Translations under genes and position numbers: made by a program
From: Eunapius fragilis
Lineage: Eukaryota > Porifera > Demospongiae > Spongillida > Spongillidae
NCBI GenBank assembly: GCA_963681505.1
Contig: OY811977.1
Span: forward strand, 7,098,326-7,162,325
Reading direction: 5' to 3'
DNA length: 64,000 nt
Notes under the pieces: model-generated
Database searches by the model: none
What the model was told of the DNA's origin: nothing
The model's input: the letters and a program-made list of their open reading frames with translations, nothing else
In this document: piece by piece, positions 32,922 to 45,517 of the stretch
Layout: every line of letters begins with the position of its first letter
Numbering within the stretch: position 1 is the first letter of the stretch

Positions 32922-35900
32922 ATGGAACCCCAACACAAGTGTCAATTGGATGATTTGTGTTGTTTATGTGGTTGCAAGCCATATAAGCTCCCTAAACAAT
33001 TAAGCAACAATGGCAAAAAAGCGGCACTCTGTTATGTACATGTGCGTGGAGTTTCATGAAGAGCTACTGTTAGCCTTTCACATCGATACACAAAAAGAGT
33101 CAGACAGTCCTGAGATCCACCCCCCTAAGTTCTGCAACAAATGTTACGTGACGATGAAGCGTGTAATAACTGCATCCCGAAGCTAAACACCTTACAAATG
33201 TCTGCTAGACCCATATGACTGGTGCAGCCATACCATCAGTACCTGCAAGGTAGTGTGCAATACAAAAAATTCATTCACAATTCCTTCCTCTCTCACCATA
33301 GGGTTGTAACAGGAATGAGCCCTTTTGCATGGCTCGGTGGTGGAAACCTGAAGCACGAGGCAGTAGTCCAGCTAATATTGTACAACACATTAAGGCTATA
33401 GCACTACCAAAAATCATACAAAATCCAAACCAACCACCATTGGCCACTACACAGATGCTATCTGCTATAGATGAGTTGATGTGTCCTGTTTGTCTTGATG
33501 TGCTTGGACAGCCAATACAACTCCCCTGTGACAGGCTTGTATGCGCCCCATGCCTAATTGAGTGGATCCATTTGACTGCCACATTCTGTCCCTGCTGTCA
33601 TTCTACAACACCACTGGACACCAAGAATGTTAAACCAGCTTCAAGAATGGTACAGCTACTCCTATATGATGTAATGGTGTGTAGCAGGTCATGTGATAGA
33701 GGCCTCAAAACTTTCGAATATCACTCACATTGTTGTACTGATGTAACCAGACAAGAAATGCAACTTGTCAGCAAAGTAGTACATAAGATGCTGGATGCTT
33801 CCAAGGAGAACTTCATTCATATAAATACTGGTGGAACTGTAAGAAGATAAAGTGAATAATGTTATGATTCATTCATATGCTTACCCCTACTAATAGCCTC
33901 TGAAACCAGCTCACATTACATCACCAAAATTACCTCCTGATCAGCTGAGCCAATGTACCCGAAAAAGACGTATACTGGAGGTTCAAAACATGAGAAGTAT
34001 AATAGGGGTCAATTCCAAGGGCTCTGATATCCTACTTGGGAATGAGATCAGGGTACTGAGTGTGGAAAAGTAACAGGAATTACTTCACAATGCTGGGGTA
34101 CAAATGGAAATGCTACCAATGCAAGGGCTTGCAATAAAATCAATGCTTGCCATACCATGGTACAGACTAAGAATCCTCCGTAGGTACATGATATGGGTGC
34201 ACATGATCCTCCATGGTATGAAAAATAAGTACATTTACAGATGGTTAAAACAGGCGGGAGTATACATTAGCAGTGAAAGAAAGGAGCGTGCTCTTGCACA
34301 TGAGTGTATTGGAGACAATCTCATGGTGGAGTTAGCCCCCTTCTCCTTCAAACTGCCTGCTGGGGGAGAAGAACTTCGCATATGGCTACATGCTTAGCCT
34401 AACCCAGAAGATTATACAACTTCTGGAGAACGAATGGTCAGTATATAAAATGTGAGTATGTCTGCTAATAACATACATGACTTTCATCCAGGGAGGATAA
34501 ACTTGTGTGGCATGGAATCATACCAAAAGATGAAGTTTGGATTAAAGTTGGTGGTGACAAGGGGGGTGGTATGTTTACGATGAACTTCCAAATTGTTAAC
34601 ACAAGAACACCTAACTCGGTTCACAATACATGTGCGTTTTCATGCTTTGAGGCAGATGACACAGTCACAAACCTACATGTGGCACTTGACCGGTTTAGAG
34701 GAGAGGTGACTCATATTGGCACCATGAAATGGAAGTAAGTTGATCCAGAACTTTTGAACAAGCATACTGTAGTGTACAATGATATTTTAAATAAAGGGTG
34801 TACTCCATGAAAGTGTTTCTCAGCGGTGATCTTGACTTTCTCAGTCAAATTTATGAACTATCAGGTGCATCAGGTATAAATCCAGTGCGTAACCATTCAT
34901 AACCAGTTTGACATTTCATAAATGCAGGTAAATAGCCATGTTTATTATGCCATATTACCCTTGATGAGCTACGAAAGCCTTCTACATGAAAAGGTCCATG
35001 CTCCTCTCGCTCTCTAGACACTATTCTGCTTGACCACCAAAGGTTTATGAATGATGGAGGGGATGTTAAGCGTGCAAAGGAGTACAACAACTGCATACAG
35101 GATCCATTTTTTTACATTCCTTTATCTCGGGTTATATGCATGATAGTATAGATGAATAATTTAACACCCTAGATATCATGTAGGTTTGCTTACCTAGTTT
35201 GCACATAACACAAAGGATCTTTCAGAAACTCTTTTCCCTTTTTGAAGAATCCTGCCATAAACTTGATCTTATGCTTGCCATGTACTGGCAATCCTCTCCA
35301 ATCAGCAAAACACAATATGATGTGTACTCGGCGGCACTGAGAGAGATCAATGATGCTAACGTTGAACTGGAGCAGCTGCACCAAGAGGAGGCCACATTGC
35401 AACAGCTAGCAACATGCAGTGCACTAGTTGCTGGCAGCAGCACACCAATCACTGCACGTCTCTTTGATATTTCTGAGAATTGTCATGACACTGTTAAAAA
35501 ACAGGTATATACTGTGTTACAGTTGATTTGCCATGTCGTACTTCAATTCGGAATTTGTACCCTCTCAAGTAGGAAGAAAGAATCAAAGTTTTACAAGAAA
35601 CATTGAAACATCCTTTAACCTAGATGATGGACCTAGCATCAAGAGCCTTCAATCTTGTTTAAAATCACTTGGTGTGTGCCGTCAACGGTATTTCGGAGGA
35701 ATTTTTGTTGGAAATCATGTACACAAGATTCTCAAGGTATTTTTTGTGCCATATGAAAATGCCCATCAACTTAATGTGGAAGTTCTTTGCAGTTGTGTGT
35801 TAAAGGCTACAGAGCACGTATCTGGGTTAAAAGCAGATGCAAATGACATTTATATGAAATTCAGCACCATTATGCTGAAATTCTCTGAATGCCATTCTCT

Positions 35901-36303
35901 GTATGACAGTACAGTACACAACACAAGTAATATACAAAAACTCGGTGTGTGCATACCTGTTCATGTAGTATTATTCTTGTGAGCTATTCTTTTCATTCCA
36001 AATAGATCAGGCCATCAAGAACTTCTTTTGTCTATTCGACAATTACTTCAGTGGAATAGGAAGAACACTCAAGATGTATGTCCTTGACGACCACATGTTG
36101 GAATGGGCAACAACATACCAAGCTGGCTGTGGTCTAATGGGGAAGCAAGGTGCTGAATCTATACACGCAAAATTCAATACGTTATAACGCACCTACTCTG
36201 GAGCCAGAAATCCTATTGCTCCGCTAAAAAGCATTTTGCAAGAGCATTACGTTAACATTTCACCACACATAAATAGTAGGGAGGGTGGGGAGAGTGAGGT
36301 GTA
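32922..36303 (+). pseudogene. RAG1-N-terminus-like transposon protein with RING finger
   Basis: N-terminal zinc motifs: CQLDDLCCLCGCKPYK, then after a frameshift FHEELLLAFHIDTQ and IHPPKFCNKCYVTMKR, then DWCSHTISTC. An intron (33250-33301) leads to GCNRNEPFCMARWWKPEARG and a RING finger: CPVCLDVLGQPIQLPCDRLV, CAPC, CPCC. Next come a Cys/His segment (CSRSCDRG...YHSHCC) and HINTGGT, matching RAG1's order (IHP..FC..C, RING, HIN.GG). Introns at 33839-33896 and 34184-34240 lead to LPWYRLR-like, WLKQAGVYISSERKERAL, CIGDNLMVELAPFSF, KVGGDKGGGMFTMNFQIVNT, VFLSGDLDFLSQIYELSGAS, DHQRFMNDGGDVKRAKEYNN, YFGGIFVGNHVHKILK and CGLMGKQGAESIHAKFNT. Stops (about 33184, 34071, 36185) and frameshifts show it is dead. 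Confidence 0.75.
33250..33301 (+). other. 52-bp intron in the RAG1-N-like gene
   Basis: The donor TGCAAG|GTAGTG and acceptor CTCTCACCATAG follow a clean pyrimidine tract. Removal keeps phase and joins ...STCK to GCNRNEPFC. With 33839-33896 and 34184-34240 this gives three short introns of similar size, so the gene was spliced when alive. Confidence 0.7.
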
Positions 36304-36368
36304 ACACACAGCAATAACACACATCAAAGCTCCTCTCTGCAGTTTGGGCGGGTCTTCTGTTATTAACT

Positions 36369-36455
36369 CGCCCTTCACTAGTACTTAGCAACAAACACGT
36401 CATTCCTCTGTATGTGCTGTCAAAATACATGACGTCATGCAGATGTGGTTTTATA
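36369..36455 (-). repeat. Right terminal inverted repeat of the RAG1-N-like element
   Basis: Reverse complement of the left repeat, reading TATAAAACCACATCTGCATG inward. The same sequence, about 190 bp long with its inner flank (AACACACAGCAATA, GCAGTTTGGGCGGGT), also occurs at 41330-41485 and 43680-43825 as solo arms. Confidence 0.6.
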
Positions 36456-37597
36456 TTAAACCCCCCATATTTAATACAATAATTGAGATTCACAGCTTGT
36501 GATTATGAGATGCTCCCCAAGGTAAAGAACGAAAAGTTTTTCTACATGAAACCACAAGGTTTAGATCAATTTTATGCACTGTTCTTTTAAAAGAATAAAT
36601 ATCCAAGCTTCTGTAGGATGTCAATATTGCCATATTAGGCTATGTAATCTAGTTATATCAATTGATGTGTTTACAGTCTGGCACCAAAGGAATTGGATTA
36701 TGAGGTGCTACCACAACTCCCTTGAGACCAAGGCAGCTTAGTAGGTTTCCTTACTATAATGCCGACGTGACCCTCAAACATTAGTATCAAGAGATGCCCG
36801 CAATAAAATTTAATAACATGGCCGGTAACGCTCCAATAAGCGGCTAATGTGACCAGCTATTCGTAGTACATGTAAGGGTGGAAGTATACCAGATGCACGA
36901 TAGTTAAGACCTACAGTGCAACATATCGTCCACTCTGCCCACACACCTCAACCATTCTTCAAACACGCGAATATAACTACCCCACGCATGGCGCATGGTG
37001 TTGTAGGTCATATGGCTTGACCATGGATAATCTATGGCTTTACCTAACAGCCACGTCGTACTAAGGAATCAACACACTAATCTCCAACACCATTTAAAGA
37101 ACCAGAGCAGCCAGCTGTATAATGATATCACTCAACATCCTTTTTGAAGTACATATGAACTTACAAGCATCCTGTCGAACATGGTGACCAATTTGGCTTC
37201 AATCAGGACACTCCCACTCGTGCATTGTACTGGATCACTTCGTGGGACAACAGGCTAGTGTGTATTTGTATTCATACAACAGCCGTGATAATTCAACACA
37301 CCTCGACAGAATATTATACTGAAAGATTATCCAAAGATTTTTCACTAAAGCAAATCTGATAAAACCGGGACAAAGACGGTATTTAAATTTGCGTCGCAAT
37401 TAATATTTCATTTGTACGATCCCACGCGAATTTATTTTTTAATTTTTAATGTGTGTGGAAGTATGTGTAAAATCGATGTTGATTTATACGAGTGAGCTAG
37501 AGTTTCAACAGTGATTGCCACAAATGTACTTTCTTTTACGATGCAAGCTACTGTATGTGTTCGAACGCATAGGCAGCCAGAGTAAATGCCTGCGTTA

Positions 37598-37695
37598 AAA
37601 ATGCATCGATAGCAATGACAAAGTATATATAATGTGCAAGCGTTACGTAACGCTTGCACATTATATATACTATGCCATTGCTATCGATGCATTTT
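37598..37695. repeat. Near-perfect 98-bp palindrome
   Basis: The centre is ACGT at about 37645-37648. Arms of about 49 bp read AATGCATCGATAGCAATG, AGTATATATAATGTGCAAGC and GTTAC, then the mirror complement with only about three mismatches. The other copies of the duplication lack it. Confidence 0.9.
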
Positions 37696-38803
37696 GCTTT
37701 GAATGGCGTTGTGTTTCATGGATATATAGTTTAAGCATGCAATGAGGTTGCCTAGCTAATGGCATGTATATGGACTATACCTGATCACATATTTCATCAT
37801 TGTCATGTACAATTTAACAATAAAGTAGAGAAAAAGAGGATAGCAATCTAGACTAAGAGGATAGCAATCTAAAGGCGACCGCACACCAGGCAACATTTTG
37901 CGTTTTGCGTGCAAAGCTATGAATTTTTGTAAATTTCTAGTAAAATATCAGTAAACTAATGTTTTACTGATAATATAATTGCATTCATTGAGTTGCACGC
38001 AACATTGTTGCCTAGTGTATGGTCGCCTTAAGAAAGCACTACAGGGGTGTATTTGTAAGCAGCATTGGTGTTTGAAGTTGATGGATGTATTGAGACTTCA
38101 ACGTGGAAATATAACTACATTAACGACTACATTAACTACATTTGGTACTACATTTAGTACACCATCAACTGTTTGATTCACTGATCTCTTTTAAATAGGA
38201 TGAAATGAAATGCATTTCAAGAAGATGGCAATCCTTTCCAATTTGTGTATCAGTTGGTGCATTTGGAAGTGAAATGAAGTACACAACGATTGATTTCTCT
38301 CAATTTCCCATCATCATATCATGAAAGTGCCAAATAACAGTATCAAACCTCGATCATCAGAGTTGCAGAGCAAGTAGTGATGGCCCATGGGATATGAATG
38401 TATTAGTACGTATGTGTGCGACTGTGTGTGTTGCATTAGTTAGTGTGCAATAGATCCATTGCTGCATTCAAGTAGGGACAGCCATTCTCTTCCGTAACAA
38501 TGCACATGTACATCTCATGCTCTGATAAGAATTCGTGGTAAAACTCTCTGATGTGGATTTATACCATTACCTTAGTAACGTGTAAACAGACAAAAAAAAT
38601 ACAATTTTTATAGGAATGCGAGTTCTGCTTCTGTTCTATACCTATGTTTGTCTCATTCGTTACAATGTCAACTAATAGTGTATACGGATCAGCAGGAAAT
38701 CGCATTATCAGGAATATAGCTAAATCCGGAATAACTTAACGAGGCATATAGAATCGACATTGTTAATGAATTCCTTAATAGGCCCTACGTGATTTCAGGT
38801 GGC

Positions 38804-38811
38804 TATATAAA
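38804..38811 (+). promoter_or_regulatory. TATA box of gene copy 4
   Basis: TATATAAA lies 80 bp upstream of the ATG at 38884 within CTACGTGATTTCAGGTGGC...ATGCATTCGAT, a block conserved ahead of copies 1, 4 and 5. Confidence 0.7.
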
Positions 38812-38883
38812 TGCATTCGATTAGTCACTATGCAGTCATCACTAAGACCAGGTGGATACGCATATACCCAGTAGGGAAAGGTC

Positions 38884-39429
38884 ATGGCAATGAAAGTACT
38901 TCTGATCCTTGCTGTCGCTCTAATCATGGCGTACGTTGCCCGCTCAGCTCCGGCCACTGCCGAGAACACTTTGTGCAGCCGTAATGCAGGAAAGTGTGTC
39001 CGTGTCTACGACAACGGAACCATCACAGCCAATAGTGGAAACCCAAAGGCGTCTTCTGTATTCATCAAGTACTCCAAGAACGACCGAGTACAATTCGAGC
39101 TTAAAAGAAAGCCAGGAATGTTCCTGATGTTGAAAGAACTAAACCATTCAATTGCTGAAGACATCAGCAATACTACCTCGCTACCAATGAACGTAACAGC
39201 TAACCAAACTGTCGTTCATGAATACGTTCAAACCGTCGTTCATGAATACGTTCTTGTGGTGGACTATCCCTCTGAGCCGTACCTAACGGAATGGGAGAAA
39301 AGCACAACCTCCGGTGCACTGGTTCAGAAAGTGGATGAGAACACGACGTGCGCCATTTCCTTTGACAGTAGCGGGAAAGTGGCTGGTCCTTGCAATTTAT
39401 CAGCAGTGGATAGTATTGATTTAAAATGA
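38884..39429 (+). CDS. Secreted N-glycosylated protein family, copy 4
   Basis: A single exon of 181 residues with signal peptide MAMKVLLILAVALIMAYVAR and likely cleavage near SAPA. The mature domain has NTLCSRNAGKCVRVYDNGTI, FIKYSKNDRVQFELKRKPGM, MLKELNHSI, MNVTANQTVVHEYV, CAISFDSSGKVAGPCNLSAV. Four cysteines form two neighbouring pairs (LCS/GKC and TTC/GPC). Seven sequons (NGT, NHS, NTT, NVT, NQT, NTT, NLS). It uniquely carries a tandem 24-bp duplication (39205-39252) that repeats QTVVHEYV in frame. The pattern CVRVYDNGTI...VQFELK.KPGMFLMLKE recalls FGF/IL-1 beta-trefoil strands; this is a guess. Extracellular; function unknown. Confidence 0.85.
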   Translation: MAMKVLLILAVALIMAYVARSAPATAENTLCSRNAGKCVRVYDNGTITANSGNPKASSVFIKYSKNDRVQFELKRKPGMFLMLKELNHSIAEDISNTTSLPMNVTANQTVVHEYVQTVVHEYVLVVDYPSEPYLTEWEKSTTSGALVQKVDENTTCAISFDSSGKVAGPCNLSAVDSIDLK

Positions 39430-39742
39430 TGCACTTACAACAAGAAAAGATATCAATTGAGGCCATGCAGTTGGACAGCTTGTGGCCAAGGACATTAATA
39501 TTGTTCATTCTTCAGTATTACGTGTTGTATTCTATGTACAATCGTTTACATGTATGTGCATATTCTTATATTTCAATCAGGTTTATATATTAAATATGGT
39601 GTAAATATCTTATGCCACACCCACTATAACTTCCCCTTGACATTGGGCAAGTGTTATAATTACAAGTCGCATATTGTAAATGACGCATTCAACACGAGCT
39701 CAGGTGTGTGGTCGTCTGAATGATTCGAGGAGAAAATACGAA

Positions 39743-40440
39743 GAGCCCCTCAAACCGTCGGATACATCCCCCCGCCCCCGCAAAATCCGGGCTACTTGAA
39801 TTTAAAAATCCCTTCTCACGCTTTTTGTCGTACTAGAGGCTCGATGCAGCTCGGAATGCGTTTAATGAGTCTATGACAATTACTAATCTCAGTATTACAA
39901 TGACATTTTCGTTCACATGTACATTGTTGTAATAATACTTGAATGCGCGCAACGTGCAGAGAGAAAAATGTGTGCACTTGAAAAAAGTATAAGCCTGTCA
40001 CTGTTTACGCATCTATTTATAAATGTGCGGATAGTCTGTCCGTATGCATCGTAGAAAAAGAATCGAAGTTCGAAAGAGCCCACTTATTTTTCATCTCAAA
40101 AACGGCCTAGCCAGACGCTAAAGCAACGAACACCGACGGATGGATTGACTATCCGTGCATTTATAATTAGGTGCTGGTGCAAATCTTTAAACGTTAGAAC
40201 TGGGACGTGATTTTGACTCATTTCTTTTACACCCGCAGGCAATAGTTATAACGCAACGCGGATTGATCAAATGTTAGATATTAAATACTTGATAAATAAA
40301 TCCCTTCTCATGCTACAGGGTAGGGGGAGGGAGGTGGTTTTAAGTAACAATAATACCACGCACCCTTGCACGGACCTCAGGCTTCAGAGGCGTATGTCGG
40401 AGTGTTTACGTGTAGGTGTGTACTGGTGTGTAAAGTAAGC
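39743..40440. other. Non-coding stretch
   Basis: Follows the duplicated 3' flank. Contains CCCCCGCCCCCGC at 39768 and a GGGTAGGGGGAGGGAGG run at 40318. No gene seen. Confidence 0.3.
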
Positions 40441-40441
40441 C

Positions 40442-40499
<58 letters not shown>

Positions 40500-40515
40500 T
40501 GTGTTTGTGTGTGTT
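40441..40515 (+). repeat. TG microsatellite
   Basis: Nearly pure TG with TTTG interruptions at its 3' end. All open frames over it are artefacts. Confidence 0.9.
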
Positions 40516-40519
40516 TTTG

Positions 40520-41223
40520 AATTGTGCATATGTCCCTGGTGTATGGGTGTAGTGTATAGTGTCCCTGGTGTGCATGTGTCCCTGCTGGTGTGTAGATGCC
40601 GCAAGAATGAACATTCTGATCATAAGCTATAAGGTACAATATATAATTGGATTCGTTATTTCATGGATCACACACTACCAGATTAAGTGGGGTTAAAAAG
40701 TTGGTTGGATTTTATGCAATTACGTACTCTTGTTTGTGAAATCTGCGAGGAACATGTGTAAATTATTATTCACCTGTATTTACATCGATTGTAATTTTTT
40801 TAAATATATAATTTTATAACCTATGGTTATTATTTTAAATATAAGACAATGTAACACACAATTAAGGTTAATTAATGATCTTGGAATGCTCTACTAAAGA
40901 ATTGCCCTGACATTGCGGGAACGCTATTAATAATTTCAATGTCAAATAGTAAAGTCTTAGTCACAACCAAAATGACTCATCATATGAAAATGAGTCACTA
41001 TACACCAACACACCACAGTAGCCACGATCGGCAGCCATCACACTTTTATACTAATTTACTATTCAGCCATTTAAATACCTATGCTAGCTGTCCCGCGGCC
41101 TATTGCTCGTTAGTTGTTCTGATTTACTGGGGATAACATGTATTAGTTGTCTGATCACCCCCCGCTCCCGCCCACATGAACTCCTGGTTAAGTTTGCGTG
41201 ACCTTCAGCATTATATCATCATG
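40520..41223. other. Non-coding stretch
   Basis: Short repeats of GTCCCTGGTGT at 40530-40585, related to words at 46735-46820. Otherwise AT-rich with no gene recognised. Confidence 0.3.
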
Positions 41224-42610
41224 TTATTGTACTGCACGTGCGATCATCCAACGATTTTATACAAGCGATTTATATACAGCATATAGTAGGATGGAGGTGG
41301 GGGAGGTAAGGAGGGTGGGAAGGGTGGGGTGTAACACACAGCAATAACACACATCATAGCTCCTCTCTGCAGTTTGGGCGGGTATTCTGATATTAATTCA
41401 CACTTCAGTATTCCTTGGCTATAAAAACGTATTTCCTCTTTATGTGCTTTCAAAAGACATGACGTCGTGCAGGTGTGATTTTAAATCAACCCTCCCCCCC
41501 TCCCCCCATGCTTTAATTGAGATTCCTAGCCTTGTGATTATGAGGTGCTCCCCAAGGTAAAGTACGAAAATTTTTCTACACGAAACCACGGATTATGAAA
41601 GTTTTAGATCAATTTCATGCACCTTTCTTTTAAATCAATATCCAAGTTCGTTTGGTGTAAATATTGCCATTATTGGGCTATGTAATCTAGTTATATGAAT
41701 TGATGTGTTTACAGTCAGGAACCAAACGAATCGGATTATGAGGTGCTACTAACTCCCTTGAGATCAAAGCAGGTTAGTAGGTTTCCACACTACAATGACG
41801 ACATGACCCTCTAGTCGGGCGCGCACTACTGCCGCGAATACCCGACCATACACGGTAGTGACCAGTGACCCTCAACATTATTATTAAGAGTAGGTGACCG
41901 CAATAAAATTAAATAACATGGCCGGGTAACGTTCTAATAAGCGACTAATGTGACCAGCTATTCTTAGTACATATATGGATGGAAGTTTAGCAGGTGCACG
42001 ATAGTTATGACCTACAGTGTAGCATATCGTCCACTCTGTCCACACACCTCAACCATTCTTCAAACATATGAGTATAAGTACACAACGAATGTTGTTGTAG
42101 GTCATACGGCTTGACCATGGATAAACTACGGCTTAACCTAGCTACCAGCCCCGCCGTACTAAGGAATCAACATCCTAATCTACAACACCATTTAAAGGAT
42201 CCGAGCAGCCAGCTGTATTATATGATATCACTCTACCTCCTTTTTGACGTACATATGTACTTAACAGCATCCTGTCTAGCATGGTGATCAATTTGGCCTC
42301 AATCGGGACACACCCACCCCTGCATTGTACCGGATCACTTCGTGGGACAACAGGCTAGTGTGTACTTGTATATATACAACAGACGTGATAATTCAACACA
42401 CCTTGGCAGAATATTATACATTATCCAACAAACGAATCTGATATAACCTGTTCAAAGACTAAATCAAATTTTGAGTCGCAATTTATATTTAACTTGTACA
42501 ATTACACGCGGGTTTGTTTTTTTTTTTTTTTTTTTGGTTTGTTTTTGTTCATTGTTCAGAAAGTGCAATGTTTAAAATCGATTTAGATTTATACGAGTGA
42601 GCTAGAGTTT
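41224..42610 (+). repeat. Segmental duplication block, copy c (without the gene)
   Basis: From TTATTGTACTGCACGTGCGA to GAGTGAGCTAGAGTTTCAAC it matches copies b and d closely, including the solo arm of the RAG1-N-like TIR (41330-41485), but the secreted-protein gene is absent and unrelated DNA follows. Confidence 0.8.
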
Positions 42611-43580
42611 CAACTACATCTACACGGTCAGCTACACGTGTAATTAGATGTGAGAAAATCTAACGAGGATTGAGAAATGTTCACCGCTTGTTGGACTCCA
42701 CGAAACTAACGGTTAGAAAACTAAACTACGAGTAGTTCACCCTCGTACCCGGTCCCTTTGTTCTCCTTTATTTTTGTATAGGAACGTTGTTCCTAACAAG
42801 AGCAGAGATGCGATATTAGGAGATGTTATTTGGGTTCCTGGCTTTGGGTTTGTGGGGAGGGGGGGGGGGGGGAGGGGGGGGGGGGGGGGGGGGGGGGGCC
42901 GAAGGCCCGCTACGCCCGAACCAACTTTTCACCCTCTCCGAATCCGCCCTCAAATTGCACCTGTACCGTCCGTCCATCCCGGCACTCTTCATTGAAACTT
43001 ACTAACTCGTCTCTCCTAATAAACGCCATCTTGGAGTGAACGAGGTGCGGCACCGTAGGTCAACTACTGATAGGGTGGAGAGTGGAACCAATTAATCCAG
43101 TATAGAACCAATTATTGTGTTGTTACATTGGAATTGAGTTATGAAGTACTACTGGCTCCCTGTAACCAAAACGGATTAGGTTTCAATGCCATAGGATATA
43201 ATGCGAGGCTGATGACCACAGGTATATCAACCTACTGTTTTGGACTGCGATATTAATAAAAATCCATATGATGATCTAAAATGAATGTCATTTGCCACTT
43301 AATATTTATTTGGAATAAGCGGCTTAAAGATGCACGTAAGGAATGGATAAATAACCCCAGAGCACAACCATTCTAATGTTACTATTTTATCTCGTATGGC
43401 ATGACCTATTAGACCCAAATTATAGCAGTCAGCCGTACAATACAATCGTCTGACATCATGTGTCGATGAAGTAAGCAAATATACTTCATCGACTTCTTAT
43501 CCCGCGCCCTGAGTGGGTACCAGTTTGGCAAATAGCCTCCCACCTCACCCCCAACCACCGCCCCCGCTTATATCACGCCA
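42611..43580. repeat. Poly-G tract, diverged block fragment and a hairpin
   Basis: 42858-42898 is about 40 bp of G with two A interruptions. 43085-43440 holds a strongly diverged piece of the duplication block (TACTACTGGCTCCCTGTAAC, AGCGGCTTAA, ATGACCTATTAG). A 12-bp-stem hairpin, GTCGATGAAGTA...TACTTCATCGAC, lies at 43462-43493. No gene. Confidence 0.55.
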
Positions 43581-45131
43581 TGTTATTGTACTGCACGTGC
43601 GATCATCCAACGATTTTATACAAGCAATTAATATAGTGGGACGGAGGTGGGGATGTTAGGGAGGGTGGGGAGGGTGGGGTGTAACACACAGCAATACCAC
43701 ACATCATAGCTCCTCCCTGCAGTTTGGGCAGGTCTTCTGATATTAATTCACACTTCAGTATTCCTTGGCTATAAAAACTCTATATGTACTTTTAAAAGAA
43801 ATGACGTCATGCGGATGTGGTTTTAAATCAATCTCCCCCCCCCCCCCCCCCTTCCTGAACCATGGTTCATAATAGAGATCGATTCCTAGCTTTGTGATCA
43901 TGAGGTGCTCCCCAAGGTAAAGATCGAAAAGTATTTCTAAACGAAACTCCAGATTATGAAAGGTTTAGATACATCTTTCTTTTTTAAAAATATCCAAGTT
44001 CGTTTGGATGTAAGTATTGCCATACTAGGCTATGTAATCTAGTTATGTCAATTGATGTCTGGAACAAAATGAATTGGATTATGACGTGCTACTAACTCCT
44101 TTGAGACCAAAGCATATCAGTTTGAATACAACAATGTCGACGTGACCCTCTAATCGGGCGCGCACTACTGCTCGCGGTACCTCAATATTGTTAATAAGAG
44201 TAGATGACCGCAACAAAAATTTTATAACATGATCGGTAATGGTTCTAATGAGCGGCTAATGTGTCCAGCTATTCTTAGTACATGTAAGGATGGAAGTATA
44301 ACAGATGCACGATAGTTAAGACCTACAGTGCAACATATTGTCCACCCGGCCCACACACCTCAACCATTCTTCAAACACGCGAATATAACTACCCCACGCA
44401 TGGCGCATGGTGTTGTAGGTTATACGGCTTGACCATGGATAATCTATGGCTTAACCTAACAGCCACGTCGTACTAAGGAATCAACACACTAATCTACAAC
44501 ACCATTTAAAGAATCAGAGCATCCAGCGGTATAATATGATATCATTCTACCTCCTTTTAAAAGTATGTATGTGTTTAACAGCATCCTGTCTAACATGGTG
44601 ACCAATTTGGCCTCAATCAGGACACACCTACCCCCGCATTGTACCGGAACTCTTCGTGGGACAACTCGCTAGTGTGCATTTGTATACATACAATTAACAG
44701 CCGTAATAATTCACACACCTTGGCTGAATATTATACATTATCAAAGTTTTACAAACGAATCTGCATAGAGTTTGATTTATACGAGTGAGCTAGAGTTTTA
44801 GCAGCGATTACCATTATCATGTACATATCATAAAAAAGTAGAGACACAGGGGAAAGCAGCTCTGTCATTCAAAAGCAGCATTTGTGTTTGAAGTTGATGA
44901 ATGTATATTGGCACTTCTACATGCATGGAAATATAAATGAACATCATCTACTGTCATGCACACCTATATTGCTAATAATCAGATCGGTACATAAGATATG
45001 CCTCTTCCACTATACACACACGCACATGCACACACACACACACAGATATCTCAATTTCCCATCATCGTATAATCAAAATAACAAGAAGTGACGGCCTTTG
45101 GGATATGAATGTGTAAGTATGTATGTGAGTG

Positions 45132-45164
<33 letters not shown>

Positions 45165-45517
45165 TGCATTGGTATGTGTGCAATAGGTCCATTACAGTAT
45201 TCAAGTAGGGACAGCCATTCTCTTCCATTACAATACACATGTACATGTGTACATAAAACGGATTGGTTGTAAATGTCTCTAGTGTGGATTTATGTCATTG
45301 CCTTTGTAAACGGTAAACAAACAAAAAATACTGAATGCGAGTTTGGCTTCTGTTCTATACCTATTGCTTCTCATTCGTTACATTGTCAACTAACTGTGTA
45401 CACGCATCAGCAGGAAACCGAGTTATCAGATATATGGCTAAATCTTGCAGTTGCTAGACAAACTTAACGAAAGAATCGACATCGTTCCGTAAAAGGCCCT
45501 ACGTGATTTCGGGTGTG

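Larger units (their letters stand above)
32307..36455 (+). mobile_element. DNA transposon encoding a RAG1-N-terminus-like protein (N-RAG-TP-like), decayed
   Basis: A 4.15-kb block bounded by inverted repeats encloses one decayed multi-exon gene on the plus strand that runs from about 32922 to just inside the right repeat. The encoded protein joins a zinc-binding/RING region resembling the RAG1 N-terminus to a large uncharacterised C-terminal region. Mollusc N-RAG-TP elements are the named precedent for RAG1-N-like sequence in transposons (established knowledge). The right repeat also occurs inside the dispersed block at 41.3 and 43.7 kb, so the exact termini remain uncertain. Confidence 0.6.
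36242..39680 (+). repeat. Segmental duplication unit, copy b
   Basis: A non-coding block (36456-37510) with AGGTGCTCCCCAAGGTAAAG-like words, a linker to 38440, then the secreted-protein gene at 38884 and its 3' flank. It is parallel to 43581-46270 and inverted relative to 12680-14720. It differs from them by an internal palindrome (37598-37695) and by following the RAG1-N-like element. Confidence 0.8.
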
